A DNA stretch of 64,000 nt from JAHEAO01 sp041633555. GTDB lineage: Bacteria; Pseudomonadota; Alphaproteobacteria; Rhodobacterales; Rhodobacteraceae. The position numbers were made by a program, and so were the translations under genes. Under the pieces are notes generated by a model. It was given only the letters and a program-made list of their open reading frames with translations. It had not been told where the DNA came from and did no database searches. The stretch is from NCBI GenBank assembly GCA_041633555.1, contig JBFKFZ010000011.1:11649-75648 (forward strand), in the 5' to 3' direction. This document shows, one piece after another, positions 53,202-61,667 of this stretch (positions are counted from its first letter, which is position 1; each line of letters opens with the position of its first letter).

Positions 53202-53720
53202 TTGCAGCCTCGTTCGCGTCGTAAGGCCGAGGGGCTGGCCAAGGCGCTGGCGCTCCGAGTCGGTCGGGCGGCGATCCCTTTGTATCGCGCAGGGGAGAGT
53301 CCGGTCTCTTGGCCCGGACCGGTCGCGGTTACGAAAAGAAGTCCTATTGCCAATAATGCGGCATGGCGACCTTTTTCCGACCATGAAGCCTATATCGCGG
53401 CGGCGGCTGAACCGCTCCGGACGCTACTGGCGCAGTTACGCGCGCAGCTTGTCGTGGCGCTTCCCGACCCAGAGGAGATCATCTCTCACAAAATGCCCGG
53501 ATTCAGGTTCGGAAAGTCGATCATCGCGGGCTATGCCGCCTTCCGCAAGCAATGCGGTCTTTACGTCAGCAACGGCGCCACCTCGGCGCTTGCCAATGAA
53601 ATTTCCGCCGCCGGGCTCAAGGCGACCAAGACTGGCGTGACCTTCTCGCCGCGCAAGACCATCCCTGACGACCTGGTCAGAAAGCTCGCCCTTGCTTCGC
53701 GCAATGAACTGGGCCCGTGA
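53202..53720 (+). CDS. DUF1801 (YdhG-like) protein, start uncertain
   Basis: The frame encodes a clear DUF1801 domain from about 53340 on: PDPEEIISHKMPGFRFG, GYAAFRKQCGLYVSNG, and GVTFSPRKTIPDDLVRKL. No ATG or GTG precedes the domain in frame; the listed start is a TTG at 53202 without a convincing ribosome site and gives 172 aa. The true start may be an unusual codon near 53325-53346, or the gene may be 5'-damaged. Stop TGA 53718-53720 falls inside a hairpin shared with the convergent entericidin gene. Function of the family is unknown. Confidence 0.6.
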   Translation: MQPRSRRKAEGLAKALALRVGRAAIPLYRAGESPVSWPGPVAVTKRSPIANNAAWRPFSDHEAYIAAAAEPLRTLLAQLRAQLVVALPDPEEIISHKMPGFRFGKSIIAGYAAFRKQCGLYVSNGATSALANEISAAGLKATKTGVTFSPRKTIPDDLVRKLALASRNELGP

Positions 53721-53727
53721 ACGGGCC
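53712..53727. terminator. Short hairpin between convergent DUF1801 and entericidin genes
   Basis: Stem GGCCCG/CGGGCC with a TGAA loop, placed between the two stops and covering the DUF1801 stop codon. No T-run on either side, so termination is plausible but weakly supported. Confidence 0.4.
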
Positions 53728-53747
53728 GGATCGCTCGACGTCGTGCT

Positions 53748-53858
53748 TTAGAACATCCGCTGCACGGTGCGCGCGCCAGAGGATATGTCCTCGCCCACGC
53801 CGGCCACGGTTCCGCAGCCCGCCAGGGCCAGCATCAGGGCTATGAGTGCAATCCGCAT
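53748..53858 (-). CDS. Entericidin-like small lipoprotein
   Basis: Short gene found by direct reading: ATG 53858 overlaps the stop of the peptide-binding protein (TGATG arrangement). It encodes 36 residues: MRIALIALMLALAGCG, then TVAGVGEDISSGARTVQRMF. The lipobox LAGC gives a lipidated Cys at residue 15. The TVAGVGEDISSGA block is the hallmark of EcnA/EcnB entericidins, small envelope lipoproteins. Translational coupling with a YejA-like protein is unusual. Whether it has bacteriolytic activity is unknown. Confidence 0.8.
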   Translation of the reverse strand: MRIALIALMLALAGCGTVAGVGEDISSGARTVQRMF

Positions 53859-55672
53859 CAGTCTTCCCACCACCAAACGTCGGGCTGGAACCCGATCCAG
53901 TCTCCGTACATCGGCAGGCGTTCGGGATAGTGAAGCTGCCGAGCATGCGCGATCCGGCTATCGACCGAGAACCAGATCGGGATCACGTATCGCCCGCTGG
54001 TCAGGATCCGGTCAAGCGCCTTTACGGCGGCGCGGAATTCCTCCTGGCTCTGGGCGTTGAGGATCCTGTCGATCATCGCCTCGGCCGGCGGGCTATTCAT
54101 GCCCATCCAGTTGCGCGTGCCCGGCTCGGTCACGCCCGCCGATCCCCAGTAGAGTTTCTGTTCGGTGCCGGGCGACAGCGACAGGCCGCGCAGGTAATAG
54201 GCCATGTCGAAATCATAGGCGTTGGTGCGCTCGGTATATTGCGCGCTGTCAATGGCGGTTATCCGCGGCGTGACGCCCATCCGGTTCAGCGCGGCGGCGA
54301 AGATGTCCATCGTCTGAATGGTCTCGCCGGCGCCCTGGTTGAGCAGGATCTCGAAGCTGAAGGCCTCGCCGGCGGCGTTCTGCATGGCGCCCTCCTGCAC
54401 GGTCCAGCCGGCCTCTTCCATCAGCTCGAGCGCTCGGGAGATACCCGCGCGGTTGCGCTCGCTGCCATCGCTGACGGGCAGGCTGTAGCCCTCGATGGCG
54501 CCGGGCGGAAGCTCGGACGCGAAAGGTTCGAGATAGTCGAGGACGAGGCCGGTCGCGGGGCCGCTGTCCATGCCGAGGACCGAGTTCGAAAAATAGCTGG
54601 TGATCCGCGGCTGGTCGCCGCCGGTTATGGTTTCATTGATATATTCGAAGTTGAAGGCGTGGATCATTGCCTCGCGCACGCGCCAGTCCTGGAAGATGGG
54701 GCGGCGGGTGTTCATCACGTAGCCAATGATGCCCGAAGGGCGCTGGTGCGGGATGACCGACTTGACGATCTCGCCCGACTGCACTGCCGGAAAATCATAC
54801 TGCTGGTCCCACTTGGCGGCGTTGCCCTCGCGGTAGGTGTTGGCATTGCCGGACTTGAAGGCCTCGAACACGACGTCACCGTCGCCGTAGAACTCGGTGC
54901 GCAACTCGTCGAGATTGGCCTGACCGCGCATGAAAGGCAGGTCCTTGCCCCAGTAATCGGGATTGCGCTTGAGGCTAAGGAAGCGGCCCGGTTCGAAACT
55001 GTCGACGATGTAGGGCGAGGAGCCGATCGGTACCATGTCGATGCCGCTGGCGGAGAAATCCCGCCCCTCCCACTGCGCCTTCTTAAGGATCGGGCGCAGG
55101 CCCATCAGTAGCGCCAGTTCCCGGTTGTCGGAATTGAAGGTGAAGCGCACCGACCGCACGCCGGTGGCTTCCATCGCCGCGACCTGGGTCCAAGCGGAGG
55201 CGTAGCGCGGATGGCCCTGGGTGCCCAGGGTCTCGTAGCTCCACATCACGTCTTCAACCGTGACGGGGCTGCCATCAGAAAACTTCGCGGCAGGGTTGAG
55301 CGTGAACTCCGCCCATTCGCGATTCGGTCCGACCTCGATTGATTCGGCCAGAAGACCGTACAGAGTGAAGGGTTCGTCCCAAGATCGGCCCATCAAGCTC
55401 TCGAAGACCTGCGCGCCGAGGATGTAGGGGGCGTTGCCCTTGAGGATGTGCGGGTTGAGACTGTCGAAGCCGCCGGGCTCTGCGAAGACCATCCGCCCGC
55501 CCTTGGGTGCATCGGGGTTAACGTAAGGAAGAGACACAAAATCGGGTGGCAGGGCAGGGTCACCATACATAGCGATTGCGTGCTGAGGTTCCGCCAGGGA
55601 AGCCGAGGCGGCAAGAACCACCGCCAAGGTTGCGCTAACACGACGGATGTTTTCATAGAAATTTGCGGTCAT
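53858..55672 (-). CDS. yejA: Peptide ABC transporter substrate-binding protein (YejA-like)
   Basis: A 604-residue periplasmic binding protein of family 5. Signal peptide ends SASLA before EPQHAIAMYGDPALP. Typical motifs: GGRMVFAEPGGFDSLNPHILKG, the LAESIEVGPNREWAEFTLNPAAKFSDGSPVT block, and many Trp/Asp near the C-terminus (GFQPDVWWWED). It best matches YejA (microcin C uptake / peptide). No permease or ATPase gene is near in this window; the downstream entericidin is coupled by one base. Confidence 0.9.
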   Translation of the reverse strand: MTANFYENIRRVSATLAVVLAASASLAEPQHAIAMYGDPALPPDFVSLPYVNPDAPKGGRMVFAEPGGFDSLNPHILKGNAPYILGAQVFESLMGRSWDEPFTLYGLLAESIEVGPNREWAEFTLNPAAKFSDGSPVTVEDVMWSYETLGTQGHPRYASAWTQVAAMEATGVRSVRFTFNSDNRELALLMGLRPILKKAQWEGRDFSASGIDMVPIGSSPYIVDSFEPGRFLSLKRNPDYWGKDLPFMRGQANLDELRTEFYGDGDVVFEAFKSGNANTYREGNAAKWDQQYDFPAVQSGEIVKSVIPHQRPSGIIGYVMNTRRPIFQDWRVREAMIHAFNFEYINETITGGDQPRITSYFSNSVLGMDSGPATGLVLDYLEPFASELPPGAIEGYSLPVSDGSERNRAGISRALELMEEAGWTVQEGAMQNAAGEAFSFEILLNQGAGETIQTMDIFAAALNRMGVTPRITAIDSAQYTERTNAYDFDMAYYLRGLSLSPGTEQKLYWGSAGVTEPGTRNWMGMNSPPAEAMIDRILNAQSQEEFRAAVKALDRILTSGRYVIPIWFSVDSRIAHARQLHYPERLPMYGDWIGFQPDVWWWED

Positions 55673-55751
55673 TTTGCCGGTTTTCCCTCTGCTCCCTTGT
55701 TTTATTGCCGCTGAGACTAAGCGTGTCTTTCAACCTTTTCAAACTTTTAGC

Positions 55752-55780
55752 TTGGCCCCCGGCGAGGGACCGCGTATAAA
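55752..55780 (+). promoter_or_regulatory. Promoter of candidate small RNA
   Basis: TTGGCC and TATAAA separated by exactly 17 bases on the plus strand, a strong sigma-70-like layout. The expected start near 55786 lies directly before the small-RNA candidate and its terminator. Confidence 0.55.
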
Positions 55781-55785
55781 GGGAT

Positions 55786-55862
55786 TACTGCTCGATAGGT
55801 TTCTTGCCTGTATGAAACCTGCCTCAATAACTTAACGCCCGCTTCGTGCGGGCGTTTTTTTT
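55786..55862 (+). ncRNA. Candidate small RNA or attenuated leader
   Basis: About 77 nt between a good promoter and a canonical terminator, with no open frame. It contains an inner stem AGGTTTC/GAAACCT, a CTCAATAACTTA single-stranded stretch suitable for Hfq, and then the terminator. It could be an independent sRNA, or a leader attenuator for the cysteine-synthase-like gene 138 bases further on. I recognise no known family. Confidence 0.55.
55834..55862 (+). terminator. Strong rho-independent terminator
   Basis: AACGCCCGC and GCGGGCG form a tight stem with a TTCGT-type loop, followed by eight T. It is the best intrinsic terminator in the window. It is oriented plus and has no coding gene immediately upstream, which is why the RNA before it is called a small RNA. 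Confidence 0.85.
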
Positions 55863-55999
55863 GGTGCGGTCGCCTGGGGCCTGTCGGACCGCCTCTGATC
55901 GGAGCGTGTCGGTCCGGGGGCAGGGTCCCGATCGTTGGACAAGCCGGCGGCATTGCGGCTATGGCTGGCTGCATCGCGAATAAAGATCGGGACGGTGGC

Positions 56000-57040
56000 A
56001 TGAATCGATGGGCATCTGAGGCGGTTCGGATAATCGGCACGGATTATCAACGCTCTGCCGACACGCATCTGTTCAAACTGACGATTCCCCGGCTGAAATC
56101 CATCGACATCTATCTCAAGGACGAAAGCACCCATCCCACCGGCAGCCTCAAACACCGCCTTGCCCGGTCGCTGTTTCTCTATGCGCTGTGCAACGGCAAG
56201 CTGGACAGGGACAGCACGGTCATCGAGGCCTCGTCGGGCAGCACGGCCGTGTCCGAGGCTTATTTCGCCCAGATGCTGGGCCTTCCCTTCGTTGCGGTGA
56301 TGCCGCGCCGGACGGCGCAGCGGAAGATCGACATGATCGAACTTTACGGCGGCAAGTGTCATTTCGTCGAGAGCGCCCCGGACATGCATGGCGCTGCACT
56401 GGAGCTTGCGCGCGAGACCGGCGGCTATTTCATCGACCAGTTCAAGTTCGCCGAGCGCGCCACCGACTGGCGGGGCAACAACAACATCGCCGAGAGCATC
56501 TTCTCGCAGATGGATCAGGAACCGTTTCCGATCCCCCATGCGATCGTGATGAGTGCGGGGACCGGCGGCTCCTCGGCAACTTTGGGGCGCTATATCCGCT
56601 ACAAGGGCTATGACACGACACTGACCGTCGTCGATCCGGAGAATTCGGTTTTCTATGACAGCTATGTACGGCAGGACCGCAGCCTGAAGGCGGCCTGTTC
56701 CAGCCGCATCGAAGGGATCGGGCGGCCGAAGGTCGAGAAATCGTTCCAGCCCGGCGTCATCGACGCCATGATGCAGGTGCCCGATGCGGCCAGTGTCGCC
56801 ACGATCCTTTGGCTGGAAAAGCTGATCGGCCGCAAGGCGGGCGGCTCGACCGGCACCAACCTCTGGGGCGCGCTCCATATCGCCGAGCAGATGATGAAAA
56901 ACGGGCAGGAAGGCTCGATCGTCACCCTGATGTGCGACGGCGGCGAGCGCTATCTGGAGACCTATTACGATCCCGACTGGGTCGCGCGCTCCATCGGCGA
57001 CGTTCAGCCCTACCTGGAGGCGCTCGATCGCTGGCACTGA
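56000..57040 (+). CDS. Cysteine-synthase-like PLP enzyme (CysK2/desulfidase type)
   Basis: A 346-residue fold-type II PLP protein. ATG 56000 gives MNRWASEAVRIIGTDYQRSADTHL, the usual start of this subfamily. PLP lysine is K51 in TGSLKHRLA; VIEASSGSTAVSEAYFA binds substrate and SAGTGGSSATLG holds the phosphate. It differs from cysK in this window and resembles enzymes called CysK2 or cysteine desulfidase that also break down cysteine to sulfide. Its leader may include the RNA and terminator at 55786-55862, a possible control point. Confidence 0.88.
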   Translation: MNRWASEAVRIIGTDYQRSADTHLFKLTIPRLKSIDIYLKDESTHPTGSLKHRLARSLFLYALCNGKLDRDSTVIEASSGSTAVSEAYFAQMLGLPFVAVMPRRTAQRKIDMIELYGGKCHFVESAPDMHGAALELARETGGYFIDQFKFAERATDWRGNNNIAESIFSQMDQEPFPIPHAIVMSAGTGGSSATLGRYIRYKGYDTTLTVVDPENSVFYDSYVRQDRSLKAACSSRIEGIGRPKVEKSFQPGVIDAMMQVPDAASVATILWLEKLIGRKAGGSTGTNLWGALHIAEQMMKNGQEGSIVTLMCDGGERYLETYYDPDWVARSIGDVQPYLEALDRWH

Positions 57041-57076
57041 TCCCGGCGCGCGCGGGGTGCTATTGGCAACGGACTC

Positions 57077-57705
57077 CTAGAAAAATCCGCGAAGGACGTC
57101 CCAGGCGACGATTACTCCGAGCCCGGTGAACAGGATGCCGAACAGGATCGACATCCAGAAGCCTGCCGCCCGAAAGGCTTCCATGACCGCGGGTGAGGAG
57201 AAGAAGAGGGCCGCGAACGTGTTCAGGAATGAGGCCACCAATCCGATCTGCAGGGCAATGATGATCATCAACCACCGCGATCCGTCCGGCGGGATGAACG
57301 CCGTCAGGATGGAACCGAAGAACAGCACGGCCTTCGGATTGGTCATCATTACCAGATAGGCGGTCCGAAACGGCGCATGACCGGCAGGAGAGGCGCCTGT
57401 CGCCTCGAGGTTGATCATGCCACCCGATCCTGCGGCGCGAAGTGCATTGATCCCCAAATGGACGAGATACGCCGCCCCGATCAGTCGCAGGGCGACATAG
57501 AGCGAAGGCACAAGCGATCCCGGAAACGGCAATCAGGGACCATGTCAAGGCCCCTGCTGCGATGCCCATGGCGGCCCTGACTCCGCCTGACCGACCGGCA
57601 GTGACCGAAGCGGAGATGATCGCCAGGTGATTTGGGCCCGACGTCGCCCAGCCGACGAACTGGATGAGGGCGATCGGGAATAGACTGCCGAAAGCTCAGT
57701 GACAT
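57077..57705 (-). pseudogene. LysE-family exporter pseudogene
   Basis: Reading from ATG 57705 gives MSLSF, then the frame slips at about 57690 to continue as FPIALIQFVGWATSGPNHL and IISASVTAGRSGGVRAAMG, typical LysE/RhtB sequence. A second slip at about 57503 joins ...GIACAFA to LYVALRLIGAAYLVHLGINAL, after which the frame stays open to TAG at 57077. Both lesions look like single-base insertions. Restored, the protein would be ~205 aa. An intact but different LysE gene lies at 61059-61664. Sequencing error is an alternative explanation. Confidence 0.8.
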
Positions 57706-57874
57706 CCACCAGGACTTCATATCGCAGCGAGATTAGAAAACGTACAAGAAAGGGTTGCCACCGCGCCGGGATCTGAGCCGAACCCGGGGTGGGCGCATTG
57801 TCGCGGGGGCTTGTTGCCGCCCGCCGCGCGCCTCATGTTGAGGAGTGCGAATGGCAATGCGTGGCGAGGTTCCG

Positions 57875-58807
57875 ATGAGTGATGATCCCTATGCAGCCCT
57901 TGGTCTGAAGAAGACGGCGACGGATGAAGAGATCCGCAAGGCCTATCGCCGGATCGCGCGCACCAGCCATCCCGACCTCAACCCCGATGACCGGGCAGCG
58001 GAGGCGCGGTTCAAGGCGGCCTCGGCGGCCTACGATCTGTTGAAGGATCCCGAGACGCGGGCGCGGTTCGACCGGGGCGAGATCGATGCGAGCGGGGCCG
58101 AGCGGGCTGAACGGCAGTTCTACCGCGACTATGCCGGGTCCGCCGACAATCCCTATCGCAGCGGCCGGGGATTCGAGGATTACGGCGATGCCTCGGACAT
58201 TTTCGCCGAGTTCTTGCGCCAGCGCGGGCGGGGCGGCGGCGGCGACTGGTCCTCGCAGGGGTTCAGCGCGCGGGGGTCGGACCTGCGCTATGCGCTTGAA
58301 GTGTCGTTCATGGATGCGGTCAAGGGCGGGACGACGCGGATCACCCTGCCCAAAGGCGGCACGCTCGATGTCAAGATCCCCGAAGGCACGGCGGATGGCC
58401 AGACGATCCGGCTGCGCGGCAAGGGCAGCGCGGGCCATGGCGACGCGCCGGCCGGCGATGCGCTGGTGACGCTGACGGTGCGCGAGCATCCGGTCTTTCG
58501 CCGCGACGGCGACGATATCGTGGTGAGCCTGCCGATCACGCTCGACGAGGCGGTGCTGGGCGGCAAGGTCGAGGCCCCGACGATCGACGGGCCGGTCAGC
58601 CTGACGGTGCCGAAGGGTGCGAGCAGCGGCCAGGTGCTGCGGTTGCGCGGGCGCGGGGTGAAGCGCCGGGGCGGAGAGAACCGCGGCGATCAGCGGGTCG
58701 AGCTGCGCATCGTCGCGCCGCCGAAGATCGACGGCGAACTTGCCGAATTTATGGAGAGGTGGCGCAAGACCCATGGATATGATCCGCGGAAGGGGATGAA
58801 GGCATGA
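57875..58807 (+). CDS. cbpA: DnaJ-type co-chaperone CbpA
   Basis: A 310-residue class II J-protein. ATG 57875 gives MSDDPYAALGLKKTATDEE. J-domain residues 4-67 include the HPD motif (TSHPDLNPD). A Gly/Arg-rich linker with no zinc finger follows, then the C-terminal substrate-binding domains (GSDLRYALEVSFMDAVKGGTTRI and LPITLDEAVLGGKVEAPTIDGP). The zinc-less layout separates it from DnaJ proper. Its stop overlaps the start of cbpM by 4 bases; the pair regulates DnaK with CbpM inhibiting CbpA. Confidence 0.93.
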   Translation: MSDDPYAALGLKKTATDEEIRKAYRRIARTSHPDLNPDDRAAEARFKAASAAYDLLKDPETRARFDRGEIDASGAERAERQFYRDYAGSADNPYRSGRGFEDYGDASDIFAEFLRQRGRGGGGDWSSQGFSARGSDLRYALEVSFMDAVKGGTTRITLPKGGTLDVKIPEGTADGQTIRLRGKGSAGHGDAPAGDALVTLTVREHPVFRRDGDDIVVSLPITLDEAVLGGKVEAPTIDGPVSLTVPKGASSGQVLRLRGRGVKRRGGENRGDQRVELRIVAPPKIDGELAEFMERWRKTHGYDPRKGMKA

Positions 58808-59136
58808 CAGACCGCTATTCCGAAGACGAGGCCATCGCCGCCGTTGCGCGACTGACGCGGCGGCAGTTGTCGGCATTCATAGAGGCCGAGATCGTGATGC
58901 CCTTGCATACCGCGGCGGGGCCGGCCTTTCGCCAGGTCGACATCGCGCGGCTGGAGCTTTTGTGCGAACTCGGCGAAGCCTTCAGCCTCGACGAGGAAGC
59001 GCTTTCGATGGTGATCTCGCTGATCGACCAGCTGCACACTTTGCGGCTGGAGCTGCGCCGGGTCGTTGAGGCCGTCGAGGCCGAACCCGAAGACGTCCGG
59101 AAGCGGATCGCCCGCGCCCTTAGGGAGGCCGAATAG
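58804..59136 (+). CDS. cbpM: Chaperone modulator CbpM
   Basis: A 110-residue MerR-like helical protein that binds the J-domain of CbpA and blocks it. Sequence pattern: SEDEAIAAVARLTRRQLSAFIEAEIVMPL, FRQVDIARLELLCELGEAFSLDEEAL, then a C-terminal coiled coil (LIDQLHTLRLELRRVVEAVE). It overlaps cbpA by 4 bases. The YSEDE...L start with a charged helix is typical. Identification rests on context plus pattern. Confidence 0.88.
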   Translation: MTDRYSEDEAIAAVARLTRRQLSAFIEAEIVMPLHTAAGPAFRQVDIARLELLCELGEAFSLDEEALSMVISLIDQLHTLRLELRRVVEAVEAEPEDVRKRIARALREAE

Positions 59137-59206
59137 GTCAGTTCGCCCTCGCGCTTCGGGTGCAGCCCGCCTATGCTTGGCGCGAAAGCAGAGAACGGGG
59201 TGATAC

Positions 59207-59980
59207 ATGACACTTGCAGGAAAAACCGCTGTCGTAACGGGTTCGAATTCGGGGATCGGTCTGGGCGTCGTCGAGGAACTGGCGCGGGCCGGGGCCAACG
59301 TGGTGTTGAATTCCTTCACCGAGCGCGACGAGGACCATGCGCTGGCCGACAAGATCGGCAAGCAACATGGCGTCAAGGCGTGGTACATGAAGGCCGACAT
59401 GTCCAAGCCCGACGAGTGCCGCGCGCTGATCGAAGAGGTCGGCACCTGCGACATCCTCGTCAACAATGCCGGCATCCAGCATGTCGCTCCGGTCGAGGAA
59501 TTCCCGATCGACAAGTGGAACGCGATTATCGCGATCAACCTGTCCTCGGCCTTTCACACCACGGCGGCGGCCTTACCGCACATGAAAGAAATCGGCTGGG
59601 GCAGGGTGGTCAACATCGCCTCGGCGCACGGGCTGACCGCCTCGCCCTTCAAGTCGGCCTATATCGCGGCCAAGCATGGCGTCGTCGGCCTCTCGAAGAC
59701 GGTGGCGCTGGAAACCGCGGGGCAGGGCATTACCTGCAACGCGGTTTGCCCGGGCTACGTGCTGACGCCGCTGGTCGAGGCGCAGATCCCCGACCAGATG
59801 AAGACCCACAAGATGGACCGCGAAACCGTAATCCGCGAGGTCATGCTGGAGCGTCAGCCGTCGCGACAATTCGCCACCACGAACGAGATCGGCGGTACCG
59901 TGGTGTTCCTGTGTTCAGCGGCAGCGAACCAGATCACCGGCACGTCGATTAGCGTCGATGGCGGCTGGACGGCGATGTGA
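59207..59980 (+). CDS. bdhA: 3-hydroxybutyrate dehydrogenase
   Basis: Short-chain dehydrogenase (257 aa) oxidising 3-hydroxybutyrate to acetoacetate during PHB use. TGSNSGIGLG is the NAD-binding loop, NNAGIQHV the second site, IASAHGL has the catalytic Ser, YIAAKHG the YxxxK pair. The PSRQFATTNEIGG and C-terminal SVDGGWTAM ends match BDH proteins of alphaproteobacteria. Patatin phospholipase follows 4 bases later, so they are cotranscribed. Confidence 0.93.
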   Translation: MTLAGKTAVVTGSNSGIGLGVVEELARAGANVVLNSFTERDEDHALADKIGKQHGVKAWYMKADMSKPDECRALIEEVGTCDILVNNAGIQHVAPVEEFPIDKWNAIIAINLSSAFHTTAAALPHMKEIGWGRVVNIASAHGLTASPFKSAYIAAKHGVVGLSKTVALETAGQGITCNAVCPGYVLTPLVEAQIPDQMKTHKMDRETVIREVMLERQPSRQFATTNEIGGTVVFLCSAAANQITGTSISVDGGWTAM

Positions 59981-59984
59981 CACC

Positions 59985-61022
59985 ATGGCGACAAAGCGGA
60001 TCAATATAGCGCTGCAGGGCGGGGGGGCGCATGGCGCCTTCACATGGGGCGTGCTCGACCGGCTACTGGACGACGCCGATATCGAGATCGCCGCGATCTC
60101 CGGCACGTCGGCGGGGGCCCTGAATGGCGCGGCGCTGAAGGCCGGGCTGATCAAGGGCGACCGGCAGACGGCGCAGGAGAATCTCGACTGGCTCTGGAAG
60201 CAGTTCGGCGCGCTCAATGACCTGAGATTGCCTTACTGGATGGCGGGGTTCGCGCCCTCGACCGCGATGCTGGCACAGGGCGTCGCGATGTCGCCGGCCT
60301 TTCTGGCCGCCGATACGGTGTCGCGTTTCGTCAGCCCCTACGATTACGGCCCCTTCTACCGCAACCCGCTGGAGCGGATCGTCCGGCGGTTCCACTATGA
60401 CGAGGTCTGCGCGCAGGAAGGGCCGCGGCTATACATTTCGACCACCAACGTGCGCACTGGCAAGATCCGGGTCTTCACTGGCGAGGAGATCCATACCGAC
60501 GTGATCCTCGCCTCGGCTTGCCTTCCGACGCTGTTCAAGGCGTTGGAGTTCGAGGATCGCCGCACCGGCAAGGTCGAGGCGTTCTGGGATGGCGGCTATA
60601 CCGGCAACCCCGCGCTCTGGCCGCTCTACCGTAAGGACCTTCCCGACGACATCGTGATCGTCAACATCAACCCGTTGGTCCGCGACGCGATGCCAAGGAC
60701 GCCGCACGAGATCGAGAACCGGGTGAACGAGATCAGCTTCAACGCCTCTCTGTTGCAGGAGCTGCGCGCGATCCAGTTCGTCCGAGACCTGATTGAGGAC
60801 GGGCGCATGGAGAAGGGCCAGATGAAGGCTATCCGGGTACACATGATCGCGGATGACGATCTTATGAACGATCTGAGCGTGGCCACAAAGATGGTGCCGA
60901 CGCCGGACCTTCTGTGGCGGTTGCGGCAGGCGGGCAGGCAAGCGGCGGAGGCGTTCCTGTCGAAGCACAAGGATGATCTGAACAAGCGCCCGACTCTGAA
61001 CCTCGAGGAGATCGTGCGCTAG
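59985..61022 (+). CDS. Patatin-like phospholipase
   Basis: A 345-residue cytosolic lipolytic protein. ATG 59985, with RBS embedded in the bdhA end, gives ATKRINIALQGGGAHG, the oxyanion hole. Catalytic Ser is in GTSAG (residue ~37) and catalytic Asp in FWDGGYTGN. It is next to bdhA with 4 bases between, a linkage that in other bacteria is connected with PHB mobilisation; so it may be a PHB depolymerase-like or lipid enzyme (inference). Confidence 0.9.
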   Translation: MATKRINIALQGGGAHGAFTWGVLDRLLDDADIEIAAISGTSAGALNGAALKAGLIKGDRQTAQENLDWLWKQFGALNDLRLPYWMAGFAPSTAMLAQGVAMSPAFLAADTVSRFVSPYDYGPFYRNPLERIVRRFHYDEVCAQEGPRLYISTTNVRTGKIRVFTGEEIHTDVILASACLPTLFKALEFEDRRTGKVEAFWDGGYTGNPALWPLYRKDLPDDIVIVNINPLVRDAMPRTPHEIENRVNEISFNASLLQELRAIQFVRDLIEDGRMEKGQMKAIRVHMIADDDLMNDLSVATKMVPTPDLLWRLRQAGRQAAEAFLSKHKDDLNKRPTLNLEEIVR

Positions 61023-61058
61023 GTCGGGACTTGCCTACTGCGCGGATGGCCGACCGGG

Positions 61059-61664
61059 CTAGTCCGACAGGATCAGCCCGGCAGCCAGCATCCACATGGT
61101 AAGGCCGATGCCCACGTCGAGGATGCGCCAGGCCCGGGCCGACTGCATCAGCGGCGCAAGCAGCCGTGCGCCGTAGCCAAGCCCGAAGAAGAACACGAAG
61201 CTGGAGGTCGCGGCGCCGATCCCGAAGGCCAATTTCGCGGCACCGGTGAACTGTGTCGATATCGCGCCGATCAGGCCGAGTGTGTCGAGATAGACATGCG
61301 GGTTGAGCCAGGTGAAGGCGGCGGCCGTCGCCAGCGCCGGCCAGAGCGGCGCCGAGCGGCCCGACAGGCTGATAGCGTCGTCGCCCCGGAAAGCGGCTCG
61401 GAAACGCATCGCGCCGTAGCCCAGCAGGAAGGCCGCCCCGGCCAGCGCCATGAGGCGCGGAAAACCGGGATAGAGCTGGACCAGCGCGCCGAACCCCATG
61501 ACCCCGGCGGCGATCAGAACCGCGTCGGACATCGCGCAGAAGAGGCAAAGCCAGAAGACATGCGCGCGCATCAGCCCCTGTCGCAGCACAAGTGCGTTCT
61601 GTGCGCCGATCGCGAGGATCAGCGCGAAGGCACTCGCGAACCCGGTGACGGCGGCGCCAAGCAA
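61059..61664 (-). CDS. LysE/ArgO-type amino-acid exporter
   Basis: A 201-residue membrane protein with about six segments. Start ATG 61664 gives MLGAAVTGFASAFALILAIGAQNALVLRQGL, where GAQN is the conserved start of the LysE/ArgO family, and FTWLNPHVYLDTLGLIGAI is a second signature. Likely exports basic amino acids such as lysine or arginine. It begins 3 bases before the DUF502 stop on the same strand, so it is probably in the same transcript. Confidence 0.9.
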   Translation of the reverse strand: MLGAAVTGFASAFALILAIGAQNALVLRQGLMRAHVFWLCLFCAMSDAVLIAAGVMGFGALVQLYPGFPRLMALAGAAFLLGYGAMRFRAAFRGDDAISLSGRSAPLWPALATAAAFTWLNPHVYLDTLGLIGAISTQFTGAAKLAFGIGAATSSFVFFFGLGYGARLLAPLMQSARAWRILDVGIGLTMWMLAAGLILSD

Positions 61665-61667
61665 GGC

